Below, in pieces: positions 9,449 to 18,296 of a stretch of DNA of 64,000 nt. This DNA is from Chryseobacterium oncorhynchi. GTDB lineage: Bacteria > Bacteroidota > Bacteroidia > Flavobacteriales > Weeksellaceae. The notes beneath the pieces were generated by a model. The model was given only the letters and a program-made list of their open reading frames with translations. It had not been told where the DNA came from and did not search any database. The translations under genes and the position numbers were made by a program. The stretch spans positions 782,848-846,847 of the forward strand of contig NZ_PPEI02000001.1 in assembly GCF_002899895.1 (NCBI RefSeq), given 5' to 3'. The number at the start of each line of letters is the position of its first letter. Positions within the stretch are counted from its first letter, which is position 1.

Positions 9449-10954
9449 TTAGTTTAATTTCTTATTGGCTTGCTGGATAAAATCGTTCCACTCCTTATTC
9501 AAATGCTCTACTGCATTTTTTTTCTCATTTTTATTTAAAGAAGAATAATTAATTGAATTGAAAACAAGTTTTTTCAGTGCTTTTACATCCAGTTCCCAGT
9601 ATACAAAAGCTACCCAAAAATCATAGCTAAGGCCATTGTACCCATACACAGACGGATCATCACTGCTAATGGAGCATTGTATCCCATTACTCATCAAAAC
9701 TCTGGCAGGATGATTTCTTAAATCACTCACGTATCCTAAAACCTGATTACTAATAGGACTTACCTCAACCAGTTTATCTTGCTTTTTGATCAGCTCCATT
9801 GTTTTTGGAAAATAGATCAGATTAAGGCCATGTCCAATTCTCTGATTGTTCAGTAATGCAATATCCAGAACGTTTTTATTAAAGACAGAATTACTTTCGC
9901 CTGCATGAAGAAAAAGTGGCAGTTCTACCCCATACTTTTTATTGAGTTCATTGAGTTTTACCCAATTGTCCTGAAAGAAATTAATACTTTTTCCTGCGGC
10001 CTCATCAGCAACAAGATCAAAACCTGAGATCATATCCGGAAATTCTTTCTTGAGTTTGATAGCTGTTTCCAGTTCTTTTTCAATTCTTTCCTTATCGAAA
10101 AACTTAAAGCTTGAGTAAATTAATTTCAAGCTAAACTCAGGGTTCGACTGGTGCATTTCTTTAACAAGATCCCGTAAGTCTGTGATTGAAGTTTTTAAAG
10201 GATATTTTCCATGCTGAAAATCGTAGAGCTCTTCAAAAATATATCTGATTTCTACATGCTGCACTTTATCCTTTGCCAGATCCTGAAAGCCTTTTAAATA
10301 GTATTCTTTGAAAAAGGGACGGTAAGGTAAAAGCAGATTAATTCTTTGAAAACGTTTCTCAAACTCTATCCAATAATCTGTATAGGAACACAGGTTATCC
10401 CGTTTTAGGATAAGAAGGTCTGTTAATTCCTTTTCAAACTTAGGGTTTGAAGTGAGTTTCTGATTAAGATTTACAAATCCTTTTGGAACTTTTCCATTTT
10501 CGAAAAAAGCCATCTGACCAAAAATGAATTCTTTAGTATCTTCCTGATCATAAACATAACATTCTTTGTATTTTCTTGCTGCTTCAATCACCCATTTAGC
10601 ATCTGCCAGACCTCCGCTATGGGTATGCAAAAGACCGCCTTTCGGCATGGTTTGAAAGAGACTAAATAGTTTACTGTCTTCTATTAATGGCTTTATTTCA
10701 TTAAAAGAACGGTTATATATTGGTACTTTTTTCTTTTTCGTTTCATCAAGGAAGTCATTTCTTAGCTGAAATAGTTTTTTATCCAATATTATTTCAGCAT
10801 CAGATAATTTTATATCGGCATCAAAAGCCATGGCTTCATTTTCTTTCTCTAATAACGTCCAGTTCTGTTGATAACCGGAATTTTCAATTGATCTATTTTG
10901 AGCCCCTAACAAAGGAAACCCCAATAGTAAAATATAAGTAAAGTATTTTTTCAT
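9449..10954 (-). CDS. Exported adenosine deaminase-family metal-dependent hydrolase (ADGF/ADA2-like)
   Basis: 501 residues with a signal peptide (about 1-18). It carries the metal- and substrate-binding motifs of adenosine deaminases: MPKGGLLHTHSGG (H110 and H112), HAGES near residue 350, RIGHGL shortly after, and SSDDP near 432. At about 500 residues with a long N-terminal extension it resembles the secreted ADGF/CECR1 type more than the cytosolic enzyme of about 340 residues. The expected reaction is deamination of adenosine or a related nucleoside to inosine outside the cytoplasm, perhaps for purine salvage; this is inference from the family. It is monocistronic and shares the terminator at 9347-9388. 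Confidence 0.88.
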   Translation of the reverse strand: MKKYFTYILLLGFPLLGAQNRSIENSGYQQNWTLLEKENEAMAFDADIKLSDAEIILDKKLFQLRNDFLDETKKKKVPIYNRSFNEIKPLIEDSKLFSLFQTMPKGGLLHTHSGGLADAKWVIEAARKYKECYVYDQEDTKEFIFGQMAFFENGKVPKGFVNLNQKLTSNPKFEKELTDLLILKRDNLCSYTDYWIEFEKRFQRINLLLPYRPFFKEYYLKGFQDLAKDKVQHVEIRYIFEELYDFQHGKYPLKTSITDLRDLVKEMHQSNPEFSLKLIYSSFKFFDKERIEKELETAIKLKKEFPDMISGFDLVADEAAGKSINFFQDNWVKLNELNKKYGVELPLFLHAGESNSVFNKNVLDIALLNNQRIGHGLNLIYFPKTMELIKKQDKLVEVSPISNQVLGYVSDLRNHPARVLMSNGIQCSISSDDPSVYGYNGLSYDFWVAFVYWELDVKALKKLVFNSINYSSLNKNEKKNAVEHLNKEWNDFIQQANKKLN

Positions 10955-11080
10955 AATAGTATTGAGCTTGCATTTAACAAAAAGCTTTGTAAATACAGCT
11001 ATTCAAAAATATAATTATTTTTTTTTGTAAAAGAATTTCAATCTGAAAAACATATAACAACAACATTATTTGTAATCCAT

Positions 11081-11200
11081 AAGCTTCTCCTAGCCCCGAT
11101 AGTAACGGTTACCCCGCAACAGGCAGCAGCTTTCTGCATGGGCGTGAGGAGTATAAGTGGATAGCGGGATAAAGCTCCCTTATAATTTATTGGGCAACAA
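11081..11200. repeat. Flavobacterial interspersed intergenic element (probable)
   Basis: This segment is much richer in G and C than its surroundings. It contains CTAGCCCCGATAG near 11089-11101 and, about 70 bases on, GGATAGCGGGATAAAGCTCC. From memory, intergenic elements with the same two ends and a variable middle recur in Chryseobacterium and Flavobacterium genomes. A 62-residue open frame on the minus strand is probably an accident of this element. I cannot compare copies here, so the identity is a recollection and not proven. Confidence 0.45.
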
Positions 11201-11372
11201 AATACGTAAAAAGTCCATAAAATCAATAGACTAATATTATTAATTTTTATTCATCTGTTAAAATCAATTTTTTTGAAATTTTATGAACATTTCCAACTAA
11301 CAATGCAAAATATTGACAATCAACAAATTAATATATCATAAATTATTAAAATGCTTCATTTTTTCAATTACC

Positions 11373-11449
11373 CTACTAAATTAGTAGACTTATATGATAT
11401 TTCTCATATGCCCTATTTGCGGGGGTTCACGAATAAATAAATAATTTTG
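11373..11449 (+). promoter_or_regulatory. Promoter and two palindromic operator candidates of the SusCD operon
   Basis: A good Bacteroidota promoter: TTG at 11417-11419, 22 bases, TAATTTTG at 11442-11449. Just upstream are two inverted repeats: CTACTAA-a-TTAGTAG at 11373-11387 and ATATGA-N6-TCATAT at 11392-11409. The first has the general look of operators bound by small dimeric winged-helix regulators such as Rrf2/CymR; this is inference. Transcription should begin near 11456. Confidence 0.65.
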
Positions 11450-11479
11450 ACCCAGTTAAAAAAAATAAACTCTATTCTC

Positions 11480-11635
11480 ATGAATAAGAATGACTTTAAT
11501 TCTTACCTATACACTATCGTGGCTAAAGCGTCTGTTCAACTTCAATGTTGTACAGAAAATGGTCTTTCAAAACACAATATCAATTCTAAGGACATGTGTT
11601 TTGGATCTATGATGTGTAAAATGATGATGCCATAA
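11480..11635 (+). CDS. Small Cys/Met-rich leader ORF upstream of SusCD
   Basis: 51 residues starting at ATG 11480, about 25 bases after the predicted transcription start; a TTG at 11447 in the same frame lies inside the promoter and is unlikely. The peptide contains four Cys (23, 24, 40, 46) and many Met, ending CFGSMMCKMMMP. It has no signal peptide and no double-glycine leader. Two readings fit. It may be a leader peptide whose translation senses Cys or Met supply and controls the SusCD genes 200 bases downstream, or a small metal-binding or modified peptide. I do not recognise a family. Position, promoter and composition argue that it is more than a chance frame. Confidence 0.5.
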   Translation: MNKNDFNSYLYTIVAKASVQLQCCTENGLSKHNINSKDMCFGSMMCKMMMP

Positions 11636-11835
11636 ATCCTCGAAGAAATATGCACATTATTGTAGGAATTAAAGCCCGATAAGCTCAAGGCCTATTTAAT
11701 CCGGGTACACCTCCTCTATTTTAACATTTTCTTTCTATCACCTCCCTGAAAAAGGAGGCAGGGGATCTATTTTTCCTAATGGGGAAGATCAATAGCAATA
11801 CACACATTCAATTTTTTAAACCTAAGATTAATATA
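11636..11835 (+). other. Untranslated leader between the small ORF and susC
   Basis: About 200 bases of probable mRNA leader. It contains mutually exclusive pairings near 11741-11763: CCTCC (11741-11745) with GGAGG (11754-11758), or CCCTG with CAGGG (11759-11763), followed by a short T run. This could be an attenuator-like switch, but no known riboswitch class is recognised. A possible upstream ATG at 11779 would only add a non-signal sequence to SusC. Confidence 0.35.
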
Positions 11836-14790
11836 ATGAGAAAAAAACAATGCAAACTTGGTGTACTGGCCGTGCTCTTATTCGCAGAATATGGCTTTGC
11901 ACAGAAAAAAGACAGTCTTTCTCAGGAGACCTCCATCAAGGAAGTGGTGGTGGTAGCCTTTGGGAAGCAGAAAAAAGAAGAAATAACAGGATCGGTACAG
12001 TCTCTAAAGACGAAAGACCTGTCTAATCTTCAAAATGGAAATGTTCTTCAGGGAATTGGAGGTAAGGTTGCCGGTGTACAGGTAATTTCTTCCGGACAAC
12101 CCGGCTCCCAGCCTACGATAAGAATGAGAGGAATTGGTTCTATCAATGCTTCCAGTGATCCTTTAATTGTCTTGGATGGTATTCCTTACAACGGAGATCT
12201 GAACAGTATTTCTTCCTCTGATATTGAGAGTATTTCTTTTCTTGAGGATGCTTCTTCCAATGCATTATATGGTTCCAGAGGAGCCAATGGAGTTATTATT
12301 GTGAATACCAAGAGAGGTAAAAACAAAGGGCTGCATATTGAAGCGGATGTAAAAACCGGAGTCAATTTCAGATCCATTGAGGATTATTCAGTGTATACTT
12401 CTCCTCAGGATTATTATACTGCGTATTACAACAGAGCAAGAATTGGAGAGATTGCAAGGTTAACCCAACCAGGAGCAACTCCATCAGTCAATACACCCCA
12501 TGAAGAGGCACTTAAAGCACTAAATGGTCTGGGATACAATGTATACAATGTTCCTTTTAGTAAATTAATAAGACAGGACGGATCCTTTAATCCAGATGCT
12601 CAGTTATTGTATCAAGATGACTGGAAAAAGTTACTTTTCAAACCTGCATTAAGGAGAGAAGCTACCGTGGGAATTAATGCTAGTAGTGAGCAACTGAAAT
12701 CTTATACATCACTTAATTATCTGGATGACAAGGGCTATCTTATTTCCTCAGGATTTGAAAGATTCGGAATAAGGTCTAATCTGGATTATACGATCACTCC
12801 AAAGCTGAAATTAACAAGTGCTCTGTCTTATACTTATAGCCAACAGAACTTTGGAGAAACAGGTGGTTTTTCTAACCCGTTTCAGTTTGCCAGAAATATA
12901 TCTCCTTTTTATCCTGTTTTCCTTAGGAACGACAATTATCAGATGTTGTATGATGCTGGCGGAAATCCCTTATACGATTATGGTGACGGACAAGGTCCCA
13001 ATGGCGCTACAAGATCCTATGCCGTTTTTGAAAACCCTGTAGGGAACCTACAAAAAGATAAGTCTCAAACCACCAGCAATATTGCCAATATCAATCTGGG
13101 TTTAAACTATGAAATTGTTAAGGGGTTAGATTTCACTTATAATTTTGGAGCCTATCTTGAAAACTTAAAGAATCTTCAGTTTGGAAATACAGAAGGAGGA
13201 ACTTCTTCATCTGTGGGAGGAAATATTTCTAAGGGATCTATATTTAAATATACTTTGAATCACCAGCAATTGCTTACCTATCAAAAGAAACTGGATAAGC
13301 ACAGCTTTAATATTCTTATTGGTCATGAATTAAACAAGATAAAAAGTGAAGGATTCTCCGGAACAAAACAACAGCTTTTATTACCTAATTCATTGTCTTT
13401 TGATAATGCTGTAAAGATCACAGACCTCTCAGGAAATGGCTATGAATATGCTGTGGAAGGATATTTCTCCAGGTTACTTTATAATTATGATGGTAAGTAT
13501 TTCTTTAATGCCAATATTCGTAGAGATGGTTCTTCTGTTTTTTCTCCGGAGAGCAGATGGGGTAATTTTTATGGACTAGGTGTGGCTTGGAACGTTACTA
13601 AAGAGAATTTCCTTAGAGACAACACTGTAATTAACAATTTAAAATTAAAGGTTTCTTATGGGCAGCAGGGAAATGACAACATCCTTCTGGATAGTACCAC
13701 AAGAGACTACTATGCTTATCAGGATATTTATGGAATCAATAATTTTGGAGATGACAAACCGGTTCTGTCTCTTAAAAAACAAGGAAATAAAGATTTAAAA
13801 TGGGAAACCTCTAAAAACCTGAATGCCGGTTTTGAACTTTCTCTTTTGAACAACAGAATCAACTTAAATGCTGATTATTTTGAGAGAAAAGTATCAGATA
13901 TGATCTATACGCTTCCTTTGCCTATATCCAATGCGGGTTCTTATGTGAAGTATGGGAATATCGGGGACATGACCAACAGAGGAGTTCAGGCTAACATTAA
14001 TGTAGATTTGGTTCATACAGAACAACTTCAATGGAATGTTTATGCCAATGCCACTCATTATAAAAACAAAATCACAAAGCTTCCTGCTGAACAAAGAAAC
14101 ACAGGACTTGTAACAGGGTTATTCATCTTAGCTGAGGGTGGAGACAGATATACCTATTACTTAAAAGAGTTTGCAGGAGTAAATCCTAAGAATGGAGACG
14201 CTTTATGGTATCGTACTTCCATCAATCCTACTACTCAACAGGCAGAGAAAACCATTACCAACAATTATAAGGAAGCAACCGATTATAATACAGGAAAATC
14301 AGCAATTCCAAAAGTATATGGTGGATTTGGAACGGATATTACCTACAAGAGATTCAGTCTGGCCGTTAATTTCGCCTACCAGTTTGGCGGATATGGTTAT
14401 GATGATATTTACAGAAGCTTATTCCATTCTAATACTTACGGTTCTAATTACACAACTGATCTCGATAAAACCTGGACACCGGAAAATCCAAATGCAGCCT
14501 TACCCCGTGTTGACCTGACTTCTACTAGCCAGAACGAAAACTCAACACTTTATCTGATAAAATCAGATTATATCAGTCTTCAGGATGTTACATTAGGATA
14601 TCAGCTTCCGGATGGTTTTGCTCAACAGGCGGGCTTATCAGGATTAAAGATTTATTTGACAGGAAACAATCTTTATCTATGGTCTAAAAGAAAGGGATAT
14701 GATCCAAGAGCTTCCTTAACTGGAGTATCTGATCCATACAAATACTCTCTCTTATCAAGTGTTTCCCTTGGCTTTAAACTAACATTTTAA
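11836..14790 (+). CDS. SusC/RagA-family TonB-linked outer membrane receptor
   Basis: 984 residues from ATG 11836, chosen because it begins the signal peptide (MRKKQCKLGVLAVLLFAEYG...). An in-frame ATG at 11779 adds 19 unlikely residues. The plug follows almost directly: EVVVVAFG, IRMRGIGS, LIVLDGIPY and ALYGSRGANGVIIV. The rest is the 22-strand barrel, ending in the terminal strand SVSLGFKLTF. It lacks the N-terminal carboxypeptidase-like domain that many SusC proteins have between signal peptide and plug. Together with the SusD lipoprotein 9 bases downstream it should form a TonB-driven uptake complex for a large substrate. No carbohydrate enzymes are nearby, so a polysaccharide substrate is not indicated. 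Confidence 0.95.
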   Translation: MRKKQCKLGVLAVLLFAEYGFAQKKDSLSQETSIKEVVVVAFGKQKKEEITGSVQSLKTKDLSNLQNGNVLQGIGGKVAGVQVISSGQPGSQPTIRMRGIGSINASSDPLIVLDGIPYNGDLNSISSSDIESISFLEDASSNALYGSRGANGVIIVNTKRGKNKGLHIEADVKTGVNFRSIEDYSVYTSPQDYYTAYYNRARIGEIARLTQPGATPSVNTPHEEALKALNGLGYNVYNVPFSKLIRQDGSFNPDAQLLYQDDWKKLLFKPALRREATVGINASSEQLKSYTSLNYLDDKGYLISSGFERFGIRSNLDYTITPKLKLTSALSYTYSQQNFGETGGFSNPFQFARNISPFYPVFLRNDNYQMLYDAGGNPLYDYGDGQGPNGATRSYAVFENPVGNLQKDKSQTTSNIANINLGLNYEIVKGLDFTYNFGAYLENLKNLQFGNTEGGTSSSVGGNISKGSIFKYTLNHQQLLTYQKKLDKHSFNILIGHELNKIKSEGFSGTKQQLLLPNSLSFDNAVKITDLSGNGYEYAVEGYFSRLLYNYDGKYFFNANIRRDGSSVFSPESRWGNFYGLGVAWNVTKENFLRDNTVINNLKLKVSYGQQGNDNILLDSTTRDYYAYQDIYGINNFGDDKPVLSLKKQGNKDLKWETSKNLNAGFELSLLNNRINLNADYFERKVSDMIYTLPLPISNAGSYVKYGNIGDMTNRGVQANINVDLVHTEQLQWNVYANATHYKNKITKLPAEQRNTGLVTGLFILAEGGDRYTYYLKEFAGVNPKNGDALWYRTSINPTTQQAEKTITNNYKEATDYNTGKSAIPKVYGGFGTDITYKRFSLAVNFAYQFGGYGYDDIYRSLFHSNTYGSNYTTDLDKTWTPENPNAALPRVDLTSTSQNENSTLYLIKSDYISLQDVTLGYQLPDGFAQQAGLSGLKIYLTGNNLYLWSKRKGYDPRASLTGVSDPYKYSLLSSVSLGFKLTF

Positions 14791-14798
14791 AAGAAATT

Positions 14799-16262
14799 AT
14801 GAAAACAATAAAATACTTTATAGCAGCCATAGGTATCGGCCTCCTTACCAACAGCTGTGCCAATGATCTGAATACTTTACCGGAAAGTGATATTTCTGGT
14901 GAACAGCTGAATGACGATCAATCTAAACCTGAAAAAATCCTGGGCGGGATCTATCTGGATCTTCGAAGCAACGGAGCCGGAGGGACAACTCTTCATTCTG
15001 ACTTTGGAATTATGGCTATAAAAGCAGGTGCAGACCTGATGTCTAATGATGTGATACAAGCTAAAAACCAGCACTTGGGAATGTTCTATAATTATGACGC
15101 CACCAATGCCAGTAATTCTGCCTCAGAGATCGTTTGGACCACTTTTTATGCAAGGATATTTGTAATTAATAAGCTTCTTGATGATTTAAAAAATGATAAT
15201 AGTTCTAAAAATAGAGCCATTAAAGGACAACTTCTTGCCTTAAGAGCCTATTCCTACTTTTATCTCGTTCGCTTTTACGCCCATGATTATAAAGGACACC
15301 AGTCGGAACCGGGAGTGCCACTTGTTCTTACAAGCAGCAATCCTAATCAGGGACTTCCAAGATCAACAGTATCCGAGGTATACACACAGATTGCCAAGGA
15401 CATAGAAGAATCTATTGTACTATTGGATAGCTTTGCACGTCCGTCCAGAGCCCAGATAGATCAAAGAACTGCAAAAGCCATTGCTTCTGAGGTATTTTTA
15501 CAAACCGGAGACTATACTAAAGCAGGAAAGTACGCTGAGGAAAGTAAACAGGGTGTTGCTCTGATGACAGAAAATGAATACACATCTACAGGATTTTCCA
15601 CCATCAATAATCCTGAAGTTATTTGGGGATTCCATAATACCATTTCTACGATGAGTATCGGAAACTATTATGCTTCTTTCTTCTCGATGTTTGATAATAC
15701 CAATGAAGGATATGCCGGAGCTGCCCAAATCTACAAATTGATAGATAAGCGTCTGTATGAAGCCATTCCGGAAACAGATTATCGTAAAAAAGTATTCAAT
15801 GGAAGTCAGGGAGCCAAGTATACATTTAACGGAAAAACAAAAAACTATCCTGCCTATGTAAGCTGGAAGTTTAAGGATCCTAGTCTTTTTGAGGGGGATT
15901 ATATTTACATCAGAGCCTCTTCTTTATATTATGTACAAGCAGAAGCCTTTGCAAGACAAGGAAGAGAAGCAGAAGCTAAGCAGGTATTATTTGAAATTGC
16001 CTCCAAAAGAGATAAGGCCTATACCCTATCTTCAAAAACAGGAAATGAACTGATTAATGAAATCATCCTACAAAAAAGAATTGAACTTTGGGGTGAAGGC
16101 TACACTTGGTTTGATATGAAAAGACTCAATACTCCTTTAGAAAGAGTATATACAGGAACGAACCATACTTTTGGAAGATTTAACCTGACACCGGATAAAT
16201 TCAGGTTCCAAATACCGAATAAAGAGATTAATAATAACCCACAAATCAAACAGAATGAATAG
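14799..16262 (+). CDS. SusD/RagB-family nutrient-binding surface lipoprotein
   Basis: 487 residues. It has a lipoprotein signal with the modified Cys in NSCAND (C19), followed by the SusD N-terminal region with TPR-like helices (for example AIKGQLLALRAYSYFYLVRFYA, given here in part: LRAYSYFYLVRFYA) and the RagB/SusD C-terminal region (LINEIILQKRIELWGEGYTW in the last 70 residues, where ERRxELxGEG is usual). It is the lid that captures ligand for the SusC partner 9 bases upstream. The operon ends at the terminator 16304-16338. Confidence 0.95.
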   Translation: MKTIKYFIAAIGIGLLTNSCANDLNTLPESDISGEQLNDDQSKPEKILGGIYLDLRSNGAGGTTLHSDFGIMAIKAGADLMSNDVIQAKNQHLGMFYNYDATNASNSASEIVWTTFYARIFVINKLLDDLKNDNSSKNRAIKGQLLALRAYSYFYLVRFYAHDYKGHQSEPGVPLVLTSSNPNQGLPRSTVSEVYTQIAKDIEESIVLLDSFARPSRAQIDQRTAKAIASEVFLQTGDYTKAGKYAEESKQGVALMTENEYTSTGFSTINNPEVIWGFHNTISTMSIGNYYASFFSMFDNTNEGYAGAAQIYKLIDKRLYEAIPETDYRKKVFNGSQGAKYTFNGKTKNYPAYVSWKFKDPSLFEGDYIYIRASSLYYVQAEAFARQGREAEAKQVLFEIASKRDKAYTLSSKTGNELINEIILQKRIELWGEGYTWFDMKRLNTPLERVYTGTNHTFGRFNLTPDKFRFQIPNKEINNNPQIKQNE

Positions 16263-16303
16263 ATAAAAATTAGCAAAAATTACAATTTTAATATATTTCA
16301 AGT

Positions 16304-16338
16304 AAGACACCATTTCAATACAAATGGTGTCTTTTTAT
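16304..16338. terminator. Bidirectional terminator after susD
   Basis: A perfect 12-bp stem, AAGACACCATTT and its complement, with a six-base loop and a T run. It lies between the convergent genes ending at 16262 and 16349. A closely similar hairpin recurs at 17042-17074. Confidence 0.88.
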
Positions 16339-16348
16339 TTAAATCTGG

Positions 16349-16903
16349 TTATTTTTCAGTGAGAAACCTGTATCGGACAATCAAAATATCAAGAATTCCA
16401 ACACAGAAATAATAGAAACCACCAAACAGCATATTCATCAGGATATCCCTGTCTGAGTAAAATGTAAGCGAAAACATCGACAACAGTAAGACTACAAACC
16501 ATAGCAACAGCTTTACAGCAAAAACACTGGCAATTCGTGCAATCATTTCTTCATCCTTTACCCTGAATGACTGAATAAGGCACTGAATCAATGTAATCAC
16601 GTATCCGTAAAAAAGTTCTTTTTGTTCAAAAAGATCGAAAGTATAAAAATACAGAACCGGCCCTGAAAGAAGCAGAAGCCCAATAAGACCTTTCAGCAGA
16701 ATGTTTGCTTTAAATTCCTTAGAGAAAATATAGGAAGCAAAAATAAATAAAGGATATACCAGAAAAACCGAATACAACATGTATTTATAAGTCAGAAGTT
16801 CCTCCGTTTCCTTTCCATCCGAAAGCCAAAATAATCGAAAATATAAAAACGAAAGGTAGAATGAATTCAACCAAAAAACAACTGACAACGGTCTATTTCT
16901 CAT
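16349..16903 (-). CDS. Integral membrane protein of unknown function
   Basis: 184 residues with about six hydrophobic segments (roughly 7-27, 40-60, 68-88, 98-113, 122-145 and 155-175) joined by short charged loops. I recognise no catalytic or transport motif and no family. It ends RYRFLTEK. It is transcribed alone, convergent with the SusCD operon, and is bracketed by two similar hairpins (16304-16338 and 17042-17074). Confidence 0.72.
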   Translation of the reverse strand: MRNRPLSVVFWLNSFYLSFLYFRLFWLSDGKETEELLTYKYMLYSVFLVYPLFIFASYIFSKEFKANILLKGLIGLLLLSGPVLYFYTFDLFEQKELFYGYVITLIQCLIQSFRVKDEEMIARIASVFAVKLLLWFVVLLLSMFSLTFYSDRDILMNMLFGGFYYFCVGILDILIVRYRFLTEK

Positions 16904-17041
16904 AGAATATGATCATAAATTTATGCATAATGAAAATAGTAAACGATCCTCAAGAAAGTTTGATCAATTTATAAAAAAAGATTATCCATAAAGCAATTAA
17001 ATTTATAAAACATCTGTGGTTATAGGTTGTTCACAAAAAAC

Positions 17042-17074
17042 AAATGACACCATTTATTTGAAATGATGTCATTT
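17042..17074. terminator. Orphan terminator-like hairpin
   Basis: AAATGACACCATTT, five bases, then AAATGATGTCATTT: a 14-bp stem with one mismatch followed by T-rich sequence. No gene ends next to it on either strand. The rest of the gap 16904-17398 is AT-rich without a convincing reading frame. Confidence 0.5.
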
Positions 17075-17356
17075 TATACAATCTTGATTATCAATAGAAA
17101 TCTCTTTTCTCAATATCTATTGACTTTACAGCTACAAAATTTATAGCCACAACTATATTCATAACGCTTAATAAATGCTTTTCGTATTAGCATATAGAAT
17201 TTTCATGGTTAATTATTCTGAAACTACTATTAAACATTGGCTTAATAAGTTTATAACTATGATTAATTAATTTACCATTAAAAACAAATCAAATCTATAT
17301 TCAAAATTTATTCATAAAAATACCGAAGAACCATTAAAAGAAGAATAGGAAATACA

Positions 17357-17364
17357 TATATTTG
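17357..17364 (+). promoter_or_regulatory. -7 box of the beta-lactamase operon
   Basis: TATATTTG is an exact TAnnTTTG match 35 bases before the start codon. No good TTG was found at the expected -33 distance, so the call is partial. Confidence 0.45.
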
Positions 17365-17398
17365 AAATCAAAAATCACTGTAAATAGCCATACACAAA

Positions 17399-18292
17399 AT
17401 GAAGTCAAGAAAAATTATTTTCACCCTGTTTATCCTACTTTTAAGCCTACCCCTTTTTTCACAAACCCATACTAATCCGGAATTAAAAAAGATCATTGAG
17501 TCCATCATTGCAAACAAGAAAGCAGATGTAGGAGTATCCATTATGGAGGTTCCCCAGAAAGAGGTCGTACAGATTAATGGAAATAAGTTTTATCCCATGC
17601 TGAGTACTGTAAAGTTCCACATTGCCTTAGCCATTCTTCATAAGGTAGAAAAAGGTGAACTTTCTTTACAACAAAAGATTTATATCAAAAAGGATGAACT
17701 TTTGGAAAACACATGGAGCCCATTTCAAAAAGAACATCCTGAAGGTAATATTGAACTGACCTTAGAAGAAACAATGAAATGGATGGTTTCCTACAGTGAT
17801 AATAATCTAACAGATATCCTTCTACGATTAATAGGTGGGCCTGAACCTGTTCAAAAATTCATTAACAGTAAAAATTTCGTCATTAAAAATAATGAAGAAG
17901 ATATGCACAAGGATTGGGATTCGCAATTTATCAATACAATAACACCCAACGAAGCCACCAGATTACTTGAAAAATTCTACAATGGAAAACTTCTGAACAA
18001 AGAACATACAAAGTGGTTGTACACCGCTATGCTTAATAACGCATCAGGTGCCAAAAGACTTAAGGCCCATCTTCCCAAAAGCATTAAAATAGCCCATCGC
18101 ACAGGAACTTCCTTTACCAATGAATCTGGAATGACAGGCGCTATAAATGATTTCGGGATCATTGAACTTTCAGATAAAAAAAGAATATACATTGCCGTTT
18201 TTGTACACGATACCTACGAAAAGTTTGAAAATGCAGAAGCCATCATTGCAGATATCTCCAAGGCAACCTATGATTATTACAACAAAAAATAA
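17399..18292 (+). CDS. bla: Class A beta-lactamase, PER/CGA/CIA-like
   Basis: 297 residues with a signal peptide (about 1-22). It hydrolyses beta-lactams in the periplasm. Active-site motifs in order: S69-T-V-K72, S133-D-N135, a general-base Glu in NEEDMH (about 166, matching NEAQMH of PER-1 by recollection), and H233-R-T-G236. The order and the NTW, SGAxRLKxxLP and DFGIIxL segments match the Bacteroidota branch (PER, CGA, CIA, VEB) better than TEM/SHV. The third box is RTG where most class A enzymes have KTG; Arg 234 is known in carbenicillin-hydrolysing enzymes. It is followed after 4 bases by a second serine hydrolase. Which drugs it hydrolyses cannot be told from sequence alone. Confidence 0.93.
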   Translation: MKSRKIIFTLFILLLSLPLFSQTHTNPELKKIIESIIANKKADVGVSIMEVPQKEVVQINGNKFYPMLSTVKFHIALAILHKVEKGELSLQQKIYIKKDELLENTWSPFQKEHPEGNIELTLEETMKWMVSYSDNNLTDILLRLIGGPEPVQKFINSKNFVIKNNEEDMHKDWDSQFINTITPNEATRLLEKFYNGKLLNKEHTKWLYTAMLNNASGAKRLKAHLPKSIKIAHRTGTSFTNESGMTGAINDFGIIELSDKKRIYIAVFVHDTYEKFENAEAIIADISKATYDYYNKK

Positions 18293-18296
18293 ACCC

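Noticed and set aside
11038-11226. 62-codon minus-strand frame
   Set aside because: It coincides with the GC-rich intergenic element and has no start signal or protein-like composition.
11741-11763. Known riboswitch upstream of SusC (TPP, cobalamin, SAM)
   Set aside because: None of the conserved core boxes of these classes is present; only small alternative hairpins were seen.
18147-18296. N-terminal extension of the second serine hydrolase
   Set aside because: It overlaps bla in another frame, and the signal peptide begins at 18297.
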